DNA from: CAZOVB01 sp964583095
GTDB lineage: Bacteria > Planctomycetota > Phycisphaerae > SM23-33
Direction: 5' to 3'
Length of the DNA stretch: 64,000 nt
NCBI GenBank assembly: GCA_964583095.1
Contig: CAZOVB010000020.1
Coordinates: 10,109-74,108, forward strand
Part shown: piece by piece, positions 7,170 to 15,694 of the stretch
Layout of the letters: each line of letters begins with the position of its first letter
Position numbering within the stretch: position 1 is the stretch's first letter
Notes under the pieces: model-generated
What the model was told of the DNA's origin: nothing
Databases searched by the model: none
The model's input: only the letters and a program-made list of their open reading frames with translations
Position numbers and translations under genes: made by a program

Positions 7170-9314
7170 ATGCCAGATCTCGACCGACACAATGTGTCTC
7201 GATCCTTCCCAAGCCAATTGTGTATTGCGGCCCGGTGGGCAGCCCTTCTGGCCTCTGTCCTGCTCGGGCTGTCGTTCACCTTCCGCAATTTCGCCAATCA
7301 CGACGTGGGTGACAATCTCGCCTACGGGGAAGAAACGATTTTCCACGGACGAATCGTGGATTCTTCCCGGTTTGTCTACATGGTCGAGAACGACTGGGCC
7401 AAGGGGCCGGGCAACTGGGTAGACGAGCAGGGACGTTACCGCTTCCCCAATGCCAACTGGCTGGCCCAGGCGATCATGGCGGCCTTGTTCGCCTCGATGG
7501 GCTGGGCGGGACTGACGCTCCTCCAGGGATTGCTGATCTTCCTGCTGCTGGCCCTTTCGGGAACTCTGGCGGCGAGACTCGGGGCCGGGCCGGTCGGTAC
7601 AGCCCTGGTCCTGGTGCTCATCGGCGTAACCGCCCAGACCCGTTTCCCCTTGCGGGCGGAGATGTTCGGGTATGTCGTTCTGCTGGTGCAACTGCATCTG
7701 CTCCTCGGAGCTCTCCAGGAAAAGCGGACGTCCGGTTCGCTCAGTTGGAAGCGGATGATCGTTCTGGCGGCTTTGCAGATTCTGCTGGTCAATCTTCACA
7801 GCTACTTCCTTTTTCCGATCGCCTTCACCGGGGCCATCGCCTTTTTCGCCACCGGCAAGTGGGCCTGGGATCGCAGGATCAGGCCTCGCCGATTGGGCAG
7901 GATCCGCCACGGCCGGCGGGCGCGAAGGGCATGGATCCTGGTCGCTGCCCAATCTGTGGCCGTTTTCGTAAACCCCTGGACGTGGCGCCTGGCCCTGCTG
8001 CCCTTCCAGACCGTCCTGTACATGCGACGTCACAAAATCGTCGGGGCAGAGGGAGATCCATCCGGGCATCCCTGGTCGGTGATTCTCGAACTGTTCCGGC
8101 CGTTTCATCCCATGTTCGAAGGCCGCTGGGATACCCTCGGGCTGATGATCTGCCTCGGCCTGGGCGGGATCGGCCTGGTGCTCCTGCTGGTCCGTCGGCG
8201 ATGGGCCCAGGCGTTCATCGTTCTTACGGCCATCGGGGCGGCTCTTTCGCTGCGACGGAACATCGGCCTGTCAGCCGTTTTGATCCTGCCCTTCTCGCTG
8301 GGGGCTCTCGGGAGAAGCTTCCAAGTCCTGTCTCCTCGGCTTGGCAAGATCCCCCACTATGCCAAGGCTGTCTTCGCAGCAGGCCTGGCGGCTTTGGCTT
8401 GCTGGCTGTGCTTCCAGGTTGTGACAAGCCGGTACTGGTACAGGCATCGCGCATCGGACCGGTTCGCCTTCGGACCCAGCCGACTGGTCATGCCGATGGA
8501 TGCCTCTGCCTGGCTGAGCAAACACCGCCCCGCCGGACGACTCTGGACGGATCACAGCTCAAGCTCGAACTTTCACTACTTCACCGACCCTCGGTACGAC
8601 GTGCCCGTCCTGACCAATACCTGGGCCTCGCCTCCCAAGGGCATGGAAATCGTCCTGGATGTCTCCATGGGAGAGCTTGCCTACCAGGAAATCTTCGATC
8701 GCTACGACGTGCAGATCGTTGCCGTGCCGGCCGACACGACCTCGGGTCATCCGATGAGGCCGGGCCTCAAGCCCCTTCTCCAGCAACTCCAGGAGGATCC
8801 CAACTGGACCCTTGTGTACGTCGATGCGTACTTCGTTCTGTTCCTCCGAAGCCAAGGGCCCAACGCCGAGCTGGCCCGCCGCGAACGGATTGACCCGGCC
8901 ACGTTCGATGCCAATCGTCACGCCGAGCGCGTGGCCCGGATGGACCCCTTTGCCGCCCACGCGCTTTACATCGGCGGGGTGACGTTGGATCGACTGGGCA
9001 TGGTGCTTCCGGCCGAGGTCCTCTATCGCCGATGCCTGGCCCGGGACCCGGACTACACAGCCGCCTGGAACATGCTGGGCCAGAACCTCGGTTTTCAGGT
9101 ATTGATGGTCCAGCAGGCCGAGCGTCAGGGCCTGGTGGGCCTGAACATGCCTCTCCAGGAGGCCATTGCCGCCCAGGGGGGCATGCGAGCCCAGTTGAAA
9201 GAAGCCCGCGCCTGCATCCGGAAAGTCCTCCAGCTCGATCCGGATCGAGCGGGGGTCAGGCACAATCTCCGCCAGATCGACCGTCAACTGGAGCAACTGG
9301 AAGCAGGACTGTAG
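7170..9314 (+). CDS. Polytopic membrane protein, GT-C-like, with C-terminal TPR-like region
   Basis: 714 aa from the ATG at 7170, which follows a promoter by only seven bases. No ribosome site is visible, consistent with a leaderless start. Residues 10-430 contain about ten hydrophobic segments, with an early acidic loop (NHDVGDNLAYGEETIFHG) reminiscent of the catalytic loop of GT-C glycosyltransferases or PMT-like proteins. The remainder is soluble: a region with TDHSSSSNFHYFTDP and then two TPR-like helices (AAHALYIGGVTLDRLG, AEVLYRRCLARDPDYTAAW). I do not recognise a named family. A role in envelope glycosylation using a lipid-linked sugar is possible but is inference. It is divergent from the sulfatase gene. 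Confidence 0.7.
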   Translation: MPDLDRHNVSRSFPSQLCIAARWAALLASVLLGLSFTFRNFANHDVGDNLAYGEETIFHGRIVDSSRFVYMVENDWAKGPGNWVDEQGRYRFPNANWLAQAIMAALFASMGWAGLTLLQGLLIFLLLALSGTLAARLGAGPVGTALVLVLIGVTAQTRFPLRAEMFGYVVLLVQLHLLLGALQEKRTSGSLSWKRMIVLAALQILLVNLHSYFLFPIAFTGAIAFFATGKWAWDRRIRPRRLGRIRHGRRARRAWILVAAQSVAVFVNPWTWRLALLPFQTVLYMRRHKIVGAEGDPSGHPWSVILELFRPFHPMFEGRWDTLGLMICLGLGGIGLVLLLVRRRWAQAFIVLTAIGAALSLRRNIGLSAVLILPFSLGALGRSFQVLSPRLGKIPHYAKAVFAAGLAALACWLCFQVVTSRYWYRHRASDRFAFGPSRLVMPMDASAWLSKHRPAGRLWTDHSSSSNFHYFTDPRYDVPVLTNTWASPPKGMEIVLDVSMGELAYQEIFDRYDVQIVAVPADTTSGHPMRPGLKPLLQQLQEDPNWTLVYVDAYFVLFLRSQGPNAELARRERIDPATFDANRHAERVARMDPFAAHALYIGGVTLDRLGMVLPAEVLYRRCLARDPDYTAAWNMLGQNLGFQVLMVQQAERQGLVGLNMPLQEAIAAQGGMRAQLKEARACIRKVLQLDPDRAGVRHNLRQIDRQLEQLEAGL

Positions 9315-9342
9315 CTTCTTTCTCAAAGCTCCCGATGGCGAG

Positions 9343-9371
9343 TTGTCAGGCGTCCGGCAAATCGTTACAAT
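9343..9371 (+). promoter_or_regulatory. Promoter TTGTCA-17-TACAAT of the ABC importer operon
   Basis: TTGTCA at 9343-9348, a 17-base spacer, and TACAAT at 9366-9371. The likely start near 9378 leaves a leader of about 40 bases before the ATG at 9421. It is the only clear promoter before the five co-directional genes ending at 15641. Confidence 0.65.
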
Positions 9372-9420
9372 GCGGCCCATTGGTCGAAGCATATCCCTGA
9401 TTCCAGTAGAGACGGCGCAA

Positions 9421-10332
9421 ATGAAACCCAGATCCCTTTGCCTGGCCTGTCTGTACCTCGCTGCCATTGCCGGAGCCCTGCACGCCCAGGATGCCCAACC
9501 GGACCCATCAGCGCAGAAAGCCACCGCCCCGCCTCCAGGCAGAGAGAAACTAAACGAGGGGTGGCAAGCCATTCGTTTCGCCGACTTCCTCTCGGCCCGA
9601 CGCCTGATGAAATCCGCCATAGACAAGGGCGACCGGACCATCCAGGCCGAGGCCACCTACGCCCTGGGATACATCAACCAGTACGACCCGGCCCAGACCG
9701 ATGCCGACGAGGCCGCCGACCTCTATACCAAAGTGGTCAACACCTACCCGAAGTCTCCTTCTGCTCCCTGGGCCCACCTGGCCCTGGCACGGATGGCCGA
9801 CCTGCCCCCGTTGGAAAGCGATCGCGACGTGGACCAGGCCCGGAAGATCTACCGGCAGGTGATTTCACGGTACCCAAAGCACATGGTAGCCGACGAGGCG
9901 ATTCTCCGGCTGGCTTACACCTATATGGAAAGAATCGACCAGGAGCAGGCCTGGAGACAAGGCATCGAACTGCTCGAAGACTGGCTTGCCGACAGACCGG
10001 ACAACTTCCTGGCCCCGGCGATGCACATGGGCATCGCCCAGCCGCTCATGACGGCTCGAAAGTGGGATCAGGCCATCGAAGCATTGGTCCAGGCCGACCA
10101 GGCCGACGCCCGCGGCGAAAACATTTACGGCACGCGGACACTCAGCCAGACGGTACGATCCAACCTCTACTGGCAGATCGGCCGCATTGCCGAAGAGCAC
10201 CTCGACAAACCTCAACTGGCCCGGAAGTACTATCTGAAAATCGTCAACGAGATCGGACGCGACAGCAAAGCGTACGTCGCTGCGCGGCGGGCCCAACGCC
10301 TGGAGAGCCGCATCGGGGAGCAGACGCCATGA
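9421..10332 (+). CDS. Exported TPR-repeat protein, first gene of ABC importer operon
   Basis: 303 aa. The ATG at 9421 starts a signal peptide (MKPRSLCLACLYLAAIAGAL, likely cleaved after HAQ); upstream in-frame codons overlap the promoter. The mature protein is a series of helical pairs of TPR/Sel1 or YbgF type, e.g. AEATYALGYINQYDP, APWAHLALARMADLP, DEAILRLAYTYMERI and ARKYYLKIVNEIG. Such proteins are scaffolds. Its stop overlaps the next gene's start (ATGA), so translation is coupled to the binding protein of the importer. It may hold the transporter together or link it to an outer-membrane partner; no enzymatic motif is visible and this role is inference. Confidence 0.75.
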   Translation: MKPRSLCLACLYLAAIAGALHAQDAQPDPSAQKATAPPPGREKLNEGWQAIRFADFLSARRLMKSAIDKGDRTIQAEATYALGYINQYDPAQTDADEAADLYTKVVNTYPKSPSAPWAHLALARMADLPPLESDRDVDQARKIYRQVISRYPKHMVADEAILRLAYTYMERIDQEQAWRQGIELLEDWLADRPDNFLAPAMHMGIAQPLMTARKWDQAIEALVQADQADARGENIYGTRTLSQTVRSNLYWQIGRIAEEHLDKPQLARKYYLKIVNEIGRDSKAYVAARRAQRLESRIGEQTP

Positions 10333-12236
10333 CCGACGCCTCCGCCGGCTCCGCCGCCCGCGCCAAGCACCGGATGGCCCTGCGGGAGAAGCGCAGAAAC
10401 CGCAGCGAGAAGATCCGCAACACGATCGGCCTGATCGTGATGATCAGCGCCTTCTGCTGGTCAGCCGTCGTCGTCGCCCTGCGATCGTTCACCACCTATA
10501 CGGACAATGACATCCGGTTCGTGCACTGGCAGCTGGAGGGCGAGACGCGCGAAGCCCTGGACGAGATGTGTCGTGAATACGAGAGGTACAAGCGGGAGAT
10601 GGACGGCGAGGAGGTGCGGGTGGTGCAGATCCCCGTTCCCGAGCGGGCCTACCAGCAGTGGATCCGCACGCGCCTGATCGGGCGGATCGCCCCGGATCTG
10701 ATCGAAACCTATTCCAATACCGGCAACCTGGTGGTGAAGTACTTCGTGCCCATCGGAAACCTGGTCGACCAGCCCAACCCGTGGAACACCAAGCTGGAGC
10801 AGCTCGACCGGCAGCGCGACCCGGACCTGGTCTACCCGGAGGATCGACCGGATCTGTCGAAGATGGCCTGGAAGGAAACCTACATCGACAACATGGAGGG
10901 CGGGTGGCTCAACGACCTGAGCGAATACTACCTCATGCCGATGTCGATCTTCACCACCCGCATCTTCGCCAATGCGGACATCCTCATGGCCGCCACCGGC
11001 AAGAACAAACAACAGCTCCAGGAGATGTTCAACGAGGAGGTCACAGGCCCCGACGGCCAGACCCGGCAGGCCTTTACCATCGAGGATTTCTTCGAGCTGT
11101 GCAGGCAGATCGAGGCTTACGGAAACCGGTCCGGCCGGCGGATCGTGCCCATCGCCGGCAGCAAGTACGCCGCCAACGTCTTCCAGGGCCAGTACTACGA
11201 CCGCGGCGCCTTCGAACTGATATACAAGATGGATGTCGACCACAGCGGACTGGTCACCGAGGCCGAGAAAATCCGCGCGATCTTCTCCGGGGACGTGGAC
11301 CTGGTAGGCAACAATCGCCTGGAAACGATCTACAAGTTCCTTTTCCGCCTGGGGCGGTTCTTCCAACTGGGCTTCATGCAGGCCCAGCGGGACGACACAC
11401 TCCTGTTGTTCACCCAGGCAAAGGCGGCCATGATGGCCACAGGCTCCTGGGAGGCCGGCAGCGCTCACAAGCTCGCCGAGGGACAGTTTGAGATCATCGT
11501 CTTCGACTTCCCGGTCTCGGCCCCCGATGGCCGATACGGCGACATTCTCAGCCAGCAGATCAGCGAGAGCGGACAACGTGCCGGTTTCCCGCTGGGGTTG
11601 ACCAAATTCAGCCGCCGACCGGAGCTGGCCATCGACTTCATGCAGTTTCTCACCTGCAGGCCGATCAACGAAAGGCTCAACAAGCGCTTCAAGTGGTTCC
11701 CCGCCATTCGCGGGGCCGGCATCGTAAAGGAGCTCCAGCAATTCCGCCCCCGCACCCGGGGGGTCTGGAGCTACGCGGTAAAGCTCCCCGTGGGTCCCCG
11801 AACACAACTGGCCTACGAACAGGCCTACGAAAGCTACGTCGGAGACGAGACGGTCAGCGACCAAGGCCTCGACCGGCACTACCGAAACTTCATGGAGACA
11901 TTCCGGGACAAGTACCGCAGCGGCGCGCCGGAAGACTTCTACGACATCTGGAAGGCCGAGTACGACGCCGCGGTACAGATGGAAAACGGCCTGGCCCAGG
12001 CGCGGGCAAAAACCATGCAATTGACGGTGGACATGAACGACCCGCCGGGACAAGACCTGACCCGGGAGCAGTTGAGCGACCTGGCCAACCTTCGCAGAAA
12101 CCTGGTATCGCTCATCCACGGGCAGGGCTATGCCCTGTACATCCGCAGCCGCGATGCGAACATGATTTCCGAGTTGATGGAACAGACCGACGGAGAGATC
12201 CTCCAAGGCCGGCCAGGAGGCAGCGAAGAGGAATGA
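10329..12236 (+). CDS. Membrane-anchored extracellular solute-binding protein (sugar ABC importer) with EF-hand loop
   Basis: 635 aa, much longer than typical family-1 binding proteins (about 420 aa). The ATG at 10329 overlaps the previous stop by four bases. A basic cytoplasmic tail (REKRRNRSEKIRN) precedes one hydrophobic segment (TIGLIVMISAFCWSAVVVAL), so the protein is a membrane-anchored rather than free or lipid-linked binding protein. The periplasmic part shows SBP_bac_1-like features: ANADILMAATG, AAMMATGSWEAGS, and GFPLGLTKFSRRPELAIDFM. At 11232-11267 there is a perfect EF-hand loop pattern (DVDHSGLVTEAE), a probable Ca(II) site. The C-terminal 150 residues are extra helices. It should deliver an oligosaccharide to the permeases encoded immediately downstream (overlap of four bases). 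Confidence 0.82.
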   Translation: MTDASAGSAARAKHRMALREKRRNRSEKIRNTIGLIVMISAFCWSAVVVALRSFTTYTDNDIRFVHWQLEGETREALDEMCREYERYKREMDGEEVRVVQIPVPERAYQQWIRTRLIGRIAPDLIETYSNTGNLVVKYFVPIGNLVDQPNPWNTKLEQLDRQRDPDLVYPEDRPDLSKMAWKETYIDNMEGGWLNDLSEYYLMPMSIFTTRIFANADILMAATGKNKQQLQEMFNEEVTGPDGQTRQAFTIEDFFELCRQIEAYGNRSGRRIVPIAGSKYAANVFQGQYYDRGAFELIYKMDVDHSGLVTEAEKIRAIFSGDVDLVGNNRLETIYKFLFRLGRFFQLGFMQAQRDDTLLLFTQAKAAMMATGSWEAGSAHKLAEGQFEIIVFDFPVSAPDGRYGDILSQQISESGQRAGFPLGLTKFSRRPELAIDFMQFLTCRPINERLNKRFKWFPAIRGAGIVKELQQFRPRTRGVWSYAVKLPVGPRTQLAYEQAYESYVGDETVSDQGLDRHYRNFMETFRDKYRSGAPEDFYDIWKAEYDAAVQMENGLAQARAKTMQLTVDMNDPPGQDLTREQLSDLANLRRNLVSLIHGQGYALYIRSRDANMISELMEQTDGEILQGRPGGSEEE

Positions 12237-13597
12237 AACGCCTGACGCTCAGACAGCTTCCCCATTACTGGCCGATCTTCCTGCTGATCCTGCCGACCTT
12301 CGCTCTGATCGGCATTTTCGCCTACATCCCCGCCTGGTCGGCGATCTATCACTCCTTCTTCCGCTGGGACGGAGCGGACGTGCTGGAGTTTGTCGGGCTC
12401 CGCAATTACCGCGCCGCCCTGCTGGATGAAGAACTGGCCGGCGCGTTTGGCCTGGTGATGATCTTCATCGCCGCCAACCTGATCAAGATGACCCCGTCGA
12501 TCCTCATCGCGGTGCTCATTCACCGCCTGGCATCCTCGCGCTGGCGGTATATCTACCGCGTCATCTTTGTGATGCCCATGATCGTCCCGGCCATGGTGTG
12601 GTTGCTGATCTGGAAGTTCATCTACAACCCCGAGTTCGGGGCGCTGAACTGGATCCTGCGCCTTACGACCATGATGGACGCCCTGATCTGGCTGGACCGG
12701 GTCATGCCCCAATTGGCCGCCTTCTTTCAACCGCTGCATACGCATTTCCTGCGGCCTGTTTTCGGCACGTCGTGGGGCTTTGGACTGCTGGGGGCAGTTC
12801 TGCTGGCCTTCTCGGGGGGGATGAAGACATCGGTGAGCCCCGTCGCCCCGCCGGAAAACAGGGACCGGGACCTGGCCGAAGGGTTCTTCACCGGGCTGGC
12901 CAGGTCCTTCAAGGGCATCGGCAAAGGATGGCTCTGGTGGGTGGGGCTCTTCGCAGCAGGGTGGTTCATCTGGGGGCCGGTGCGAATGGTCGTCCTGCTG
13001 CTCTATATCGTGGCCCTGCTCCAGTTGCTGCGCTGGGTGCCCTCGGGACGCAGCATCGCCAAGTGGACGGGCATTACCATCCTGGTTGCCTTTGTCCTGA
13101 TCGTGCTGCTCTCGATGACCTGGACCGAGCGGATCGGCGTCTTCGAGCGAGGTGCCCCGCCGTGGTTGAGTCATCAGAAGATCATCCCTGCCGCCCTGAT
13201 CTTCTGGGGTTTCCCGTGGGTGGGAATCGTTTCGGTCCTGCTGTACCTCTCGGGCCTGGGCAATATCGACCAGAGCGTCTACGAAGCGGCGGAGGTGGAC
13301 GGCTGCGGCTGGTTGCGGAAGTTCTGGAACATCGAGCTTCCCCTGATCACCACACAGGTTCGATTGAATCTCGTGCTCATGGTCATCGGCACGCTCAAGG
13401 GCTGGGGCCAGGTCTTCGTGCTGCTGGGCGATACCGGCGGGCCCGGCGGGGCCGGTATGCTCCCCGGACTCTACATGTTCCGCAAAGCCTTCCGCGACGG
13501 ACAGGCCGGCTATGCAAGCGCCATCGGCTTTCTGCTGTTTCTGCTGATCCTGTACCTGACCCTCATCAACAACAAGTACGTACGCGTGGAGAAGTAA
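12233..13597 (+). CDS. Sugar ABC transporter permease (MalF-type) with large membrane insertion
   Basis: 454 aa, whereas family members are usually about 290-320 aa. The start overlaps the binding-protein stop (ATGA). Normal permease segments are present: an N-terminal membrane span (WPIFLLILPTFALIGIF), the region MPMIVPAMVWLLIWKF, and after residue about 320 the final spans with the EAA loop EAAEVDGCGWLRKFW that contacts the ATPase. Between them, about residues 150-320, lies an insertion with three or so extra hydrophobic stretches (WGFGLLGAVLLAF, WWVGLFAAGWFIW, LLYIVALLQLL) and a soluble loop (PPENRDRDLAEGFF). The reading frame is intact, so this is not a frameshift artefact by inspection. 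It pairs with the next permease. Confidence 0.85.
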   Translation: MKRLTLRQLPHYWPIFLLILPTFALIGIFAYIPAWSAIYHSFFRWDGADVLEFVGLRNYRAALLDEELAGAFGLVMIFIAANLIKMTPSILIAVLIHRLASSRWRYIYRVIFVMPMIVPAMVWLLIWKFIYNPEFGALNWILRLTTMMDALIWLDRVMPQLAAFFQPLHTHFLRPVFGTSWGFGLLGAVLLAFSGGMKTSVSPVAPPENRDRDLAEGFFTGLARSFKGIGKGWLWWVGLFAAGWFIWGPVRMVVLLLYIVALLQLLRWVPSGRSIAKWTGITILVAFVLIVLLSMTWTERIGVFERGAPPWLSHQKIIPAALIFWGFPWVGIVSVLLYLSGLGNIDQSVYEAAEVDGCGWLRKFWNIELPLITTQVRLNLVLMVIGTLKGWGQVFVLLGDTGGPGGAGMLPGLYMFRKAFRDGQAGYASAIGFLLFLLILYLTLINNKYVRVEK

Positions 13598-14467
13598 ATG
13601 GCCGGCCCCGAAACTAGAACCGGCGGAAGCTTCACCAGTCCCATCGCGGAGATCGTCAAGCACGGGCTGATCCTCCTTGCGCTGGTCTCGGCCTTTTTTC
13701 CGCTGTACCTGATGCTCAACATCTCCGCCAAGACCAACCGGGACTTCTACGCCGCTCCGCTCAGGCCGAATCAGCCCCCAGCGAAGATGCTGGAAAACGC
13801 CCAGCATAACTACAGCTACGCCTGGGGACTCGTCGGCCAGAGCATCCCCAATACCATCTTCCTGGTAGTGATGTCCACGAGCCTGACGCTGGCTGCGGCG
13901 GTACTGGCCGCCTATGTCTTCGCGCGATTCAGCTTCCCCGGCAAGGGCTTGCTCTGGTCTGCCCTGCTGCTGTTGATGCTTATGCCCAACGTCGCCAACC
14001 TGGTGCCTCTGTTCGTTCTGCTGCGCGATTTGAACCTGCTCAATACCTACACCGCCCTGATCCTCACCGGGGCGGCGGGAGGACAGGTTTTCAACGTTTA
14101 TATTCTCAAGAACTACATCGAGGACACGGCCGAGGATCTCTTCGAAGCCGCCGAAGTCGACGGAGCCGGGCCTTTGAGGCAGATCTGGGACATCGTGATC
14201 CCCATGAACGCTTCGATTCTGGCCACTCTGGCCTGCCTGGCCTTCGTGAACAACTGGAACAACTTCCTGCTTCCACTGCTGGTGCTCAGCGATCCGCAGC
14301 GTCTGCCGGCATCGGTGCAGTTGTTCTACCTCGACGGCGCTTACGAACGGCTCTGGGGACCCACCATGGCGGCCTTTACCATCGTGGCCATGCCCCTGGT
14401 GCTGTTGTTCATCTTTACCATGCGATTCTTCATCCGCGGCGTGGCGGCCGGCAGTGTGAAGGGCTGA
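13598..14467 (+). CDS. Sugar ABC transporter permease (MalG-type)
   Basis: 289 aa, normal for the second permease of CUT1 sugar importers. The ATG begins directly after the previous stop codon (TAAATG). Six hydrophobic spans are visible, from ILLALVSAFFPLYLML to VLLFIFTMRFF. The EAA loop is EAAEVDGAGPLRQIWDIVIP, followed by the usual conserved membrane helices. It forms the heterodimeric channel with the enlarged permease encoded upstream. Unlike that partner it carries no insertion, so any added function is confined to one half of the channel. Confidence 0.92.
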   Translation: MAGPETRTGGSFTSPIAEIVKHGLILLALVSAFFPLYLMLNISAKTNRDFYAAPLRPNQPPAKMLENAQHNYSYAWGLVGQSIPNTIFLVVMSTSLTLAAAVLAAYVFARFSFPGKGLLWSALLLLMLMPNVANLVPLFVLLRDLNLLNTYTALILTGAAGGQVFNVYILKNYIEDTAEDLFEAAEVDGAGPLRQIWDIVIPMNASILATLACLAFVNNWNNFLLPLLVLSDPQRLPASVQLFYLDGAYERLWGPTMAAFTIVAMPLVLLFIFTMRFFIRGVAAGSVKG

Positions 14468-14504
14468 CCCGCCGCGCAGGCAGCCCCTGGAAAGGCAGAA
14501 GGCA

Positions 14505-15641
14505 ATGGCAGAAGTCATTCTCAGCGATGTTACAAAGATCTACCCCGGCGGGGTCGAAGCCGTCCGCCGGTGCAACCTGGACATCCAGGACGAGGAGTTC
14601 ATCGTTCTGGTAGGCCCTTCCGGCTGCGGCAAGAGTACGACCCTGCGGATGATCGCGGGGCTGGAAGAGATTACCGACGGAACGATCCGCATCGGGCAGA
14701 CCGTGGTGAACAACCTGCCGCCCAAGAAGCGCGACATCGCAATGGTCTTCCAGAACTACGCGCTGTATCCGCACATGACGGTCTACAAGAACCTGGCCTT
14801 TGCCCTCAAGCTTCGGCGGATCAGCAAGAAGGAGATCGACCAGCGCGTCCGGCACGCAGCGGAGATCCTGGGCATCGAGGAGTTGCTCGAGCGCAAGCCC
14901 CGCGCCCTTTCGGGCGGGCAGCGACAACGCGTGGCCGTGGGCAGGGCCATCGTTCGCCAGCCCAAGGCGTTTCTCTTCGACGAGCCGCTTTCGAACCTGG
15001 ATGCCAAGCTGCGTGTGGAAATGCGGGCGGAGTTGAAGCGTCTTCACCATCGCCTGCGCACGACGACGATCTATGTCACGCACGACCAGGAAGAAGCCAT
15101 GACCCTGGGAGATCGAATCGTGGTGATGAAGGACGGGGAGATCCAGCACTGCGGCACGCCGCTGGAGGTCTACGACACCCCCGCCAACCGCTTTGTCGCC
15201 GGCTTTGTCGGTACCCCGCCGATGAACTTCCTGGAAGGAACGCTCCGCACGGACGGTGCCGATTTTCTTTTCCAGGCCGAGGGCTTCGGCCTGGAACTCA
15301 CCCCCGACATCGCCCAGAAGCTTCGCGACCACCAGGGAAAAGAAGTGATCCTGGGCGTTCGCCCCGAGGGCATGAGCCTCCGGTCCCAGGGCCGATTTTC
15401 CGGATCCAGCAATTCCATCGGCTCGGATGTTCAGGTCGTCGAACCCCTCGGCGAGAAAATGGACCTGCATCTCCAGACACAGGGCGGAACTCCCATGGTC
15501 GCCCGCGTCGATGCCCGTCGCGACGTGGAGGCCGGCCAGAAACTCCAGTTGTACCTGGACATGAGCAAGGTCCATTGTTTTGAGCCGGGTCAGGCCGGAA
15601 AGAACCTCACGGTTCGGCCCGAGGCGGCCGTCAGCGGATAA
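14505..15641 (+). CDS. ABC transporter ATP-binding protein, MalK/UgpC type
   Basis: 378 aa, full length for the MalK/UgpC/MsmX class. The nucleotide-binding domain has Walker A GPSGCGKST at residues 37-45, Q-loop VFQNYALYPH, signature LSGGQRQR from residue 135 and Walker B FLFDEPLSNLDAK at 156-168, then the switch His in THDQEEA. The last 130 residues are the regulatory TOBE-type beta domain. This ATPase powers the sugar importer whose permeases precede it by 37 bases. Having the ATPase in the operon, rather than shared and elsewhere, suggests a complete dedicated system. Confidence 0.93.
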   Translation: MAEVILSDVTKIYPGGVEAVRRCNLDIQDEEFIVLVGPSGCGKSTTLRMIAGLEEITDGTIRIGQTVVNNLPPKKRDIAMVFQNYALYPHMTVYKNLAFALKLRRISKKEIDQRVRHAAEILGIEELLERKPRALSGGQRQRVAVGRAIVRQPKAFLFDEPLSNLDAKLRVEMRAELKRLHHRLRTTTIYVTHDQEEAMTLGDRIVVMKDGEIQHCGTPLEVYDTPANRFVAGFVGTPPMNFLEGTLRTDGADFLFQAEGFGLELTPDIAQKLRDHQGKEVILGVRPEGMSLRSQGRFSGSSNSIGSDVQVVEPLGEKMDLHLQTQGGTPMVARVDARRDVEAGQKLQLYLDMSKVHCFEPGQAGKNLTVRPEAAVSG

Positions 15642-15657
15642 CCTACCGCAAGGCCGG

Positions 15658-15686
15658 TTGGTTTTGCCTGTCGATGCCGTTATGAT
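15658..15686 (+). promoter_or_regulatory. Promoter TTGGTT-17-TATGAT, probably leaderless
   Basis: TTGGTT at 15658-15663, 17 bases, TATGAT at 15681-15686. The ATG of the MFS transporter is at 15695, eight bases beyond the -10 box, so the transcript would have essentially no leader. No ribosome site is visible before that ATG. Confidence 0.6.
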
Positions 15687-15694
15687 GCTCGCCC

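Noticed and set aside
9438..10328. In-frame upstream extension of the solute-binding protein
   Set aside because: It overlaps the TPR gene in another frame; the ATGA overlap at 10329 and the membrane anchor right after it mark the true start.
12233..13597. Permease length explained by a frameshift or gene fusion error
   Set aside because: Both ends match one permease in one frame and the insertion has membrane-like composition; no frame change is needed.
12128..14518. A 796-codon minus-strand open frame
   Set aside because: It lies antisense to the two permease genes, is rich in Gln, Glu and His typical of shadow frames in G+C-rich DNA, and has no recognised domain.
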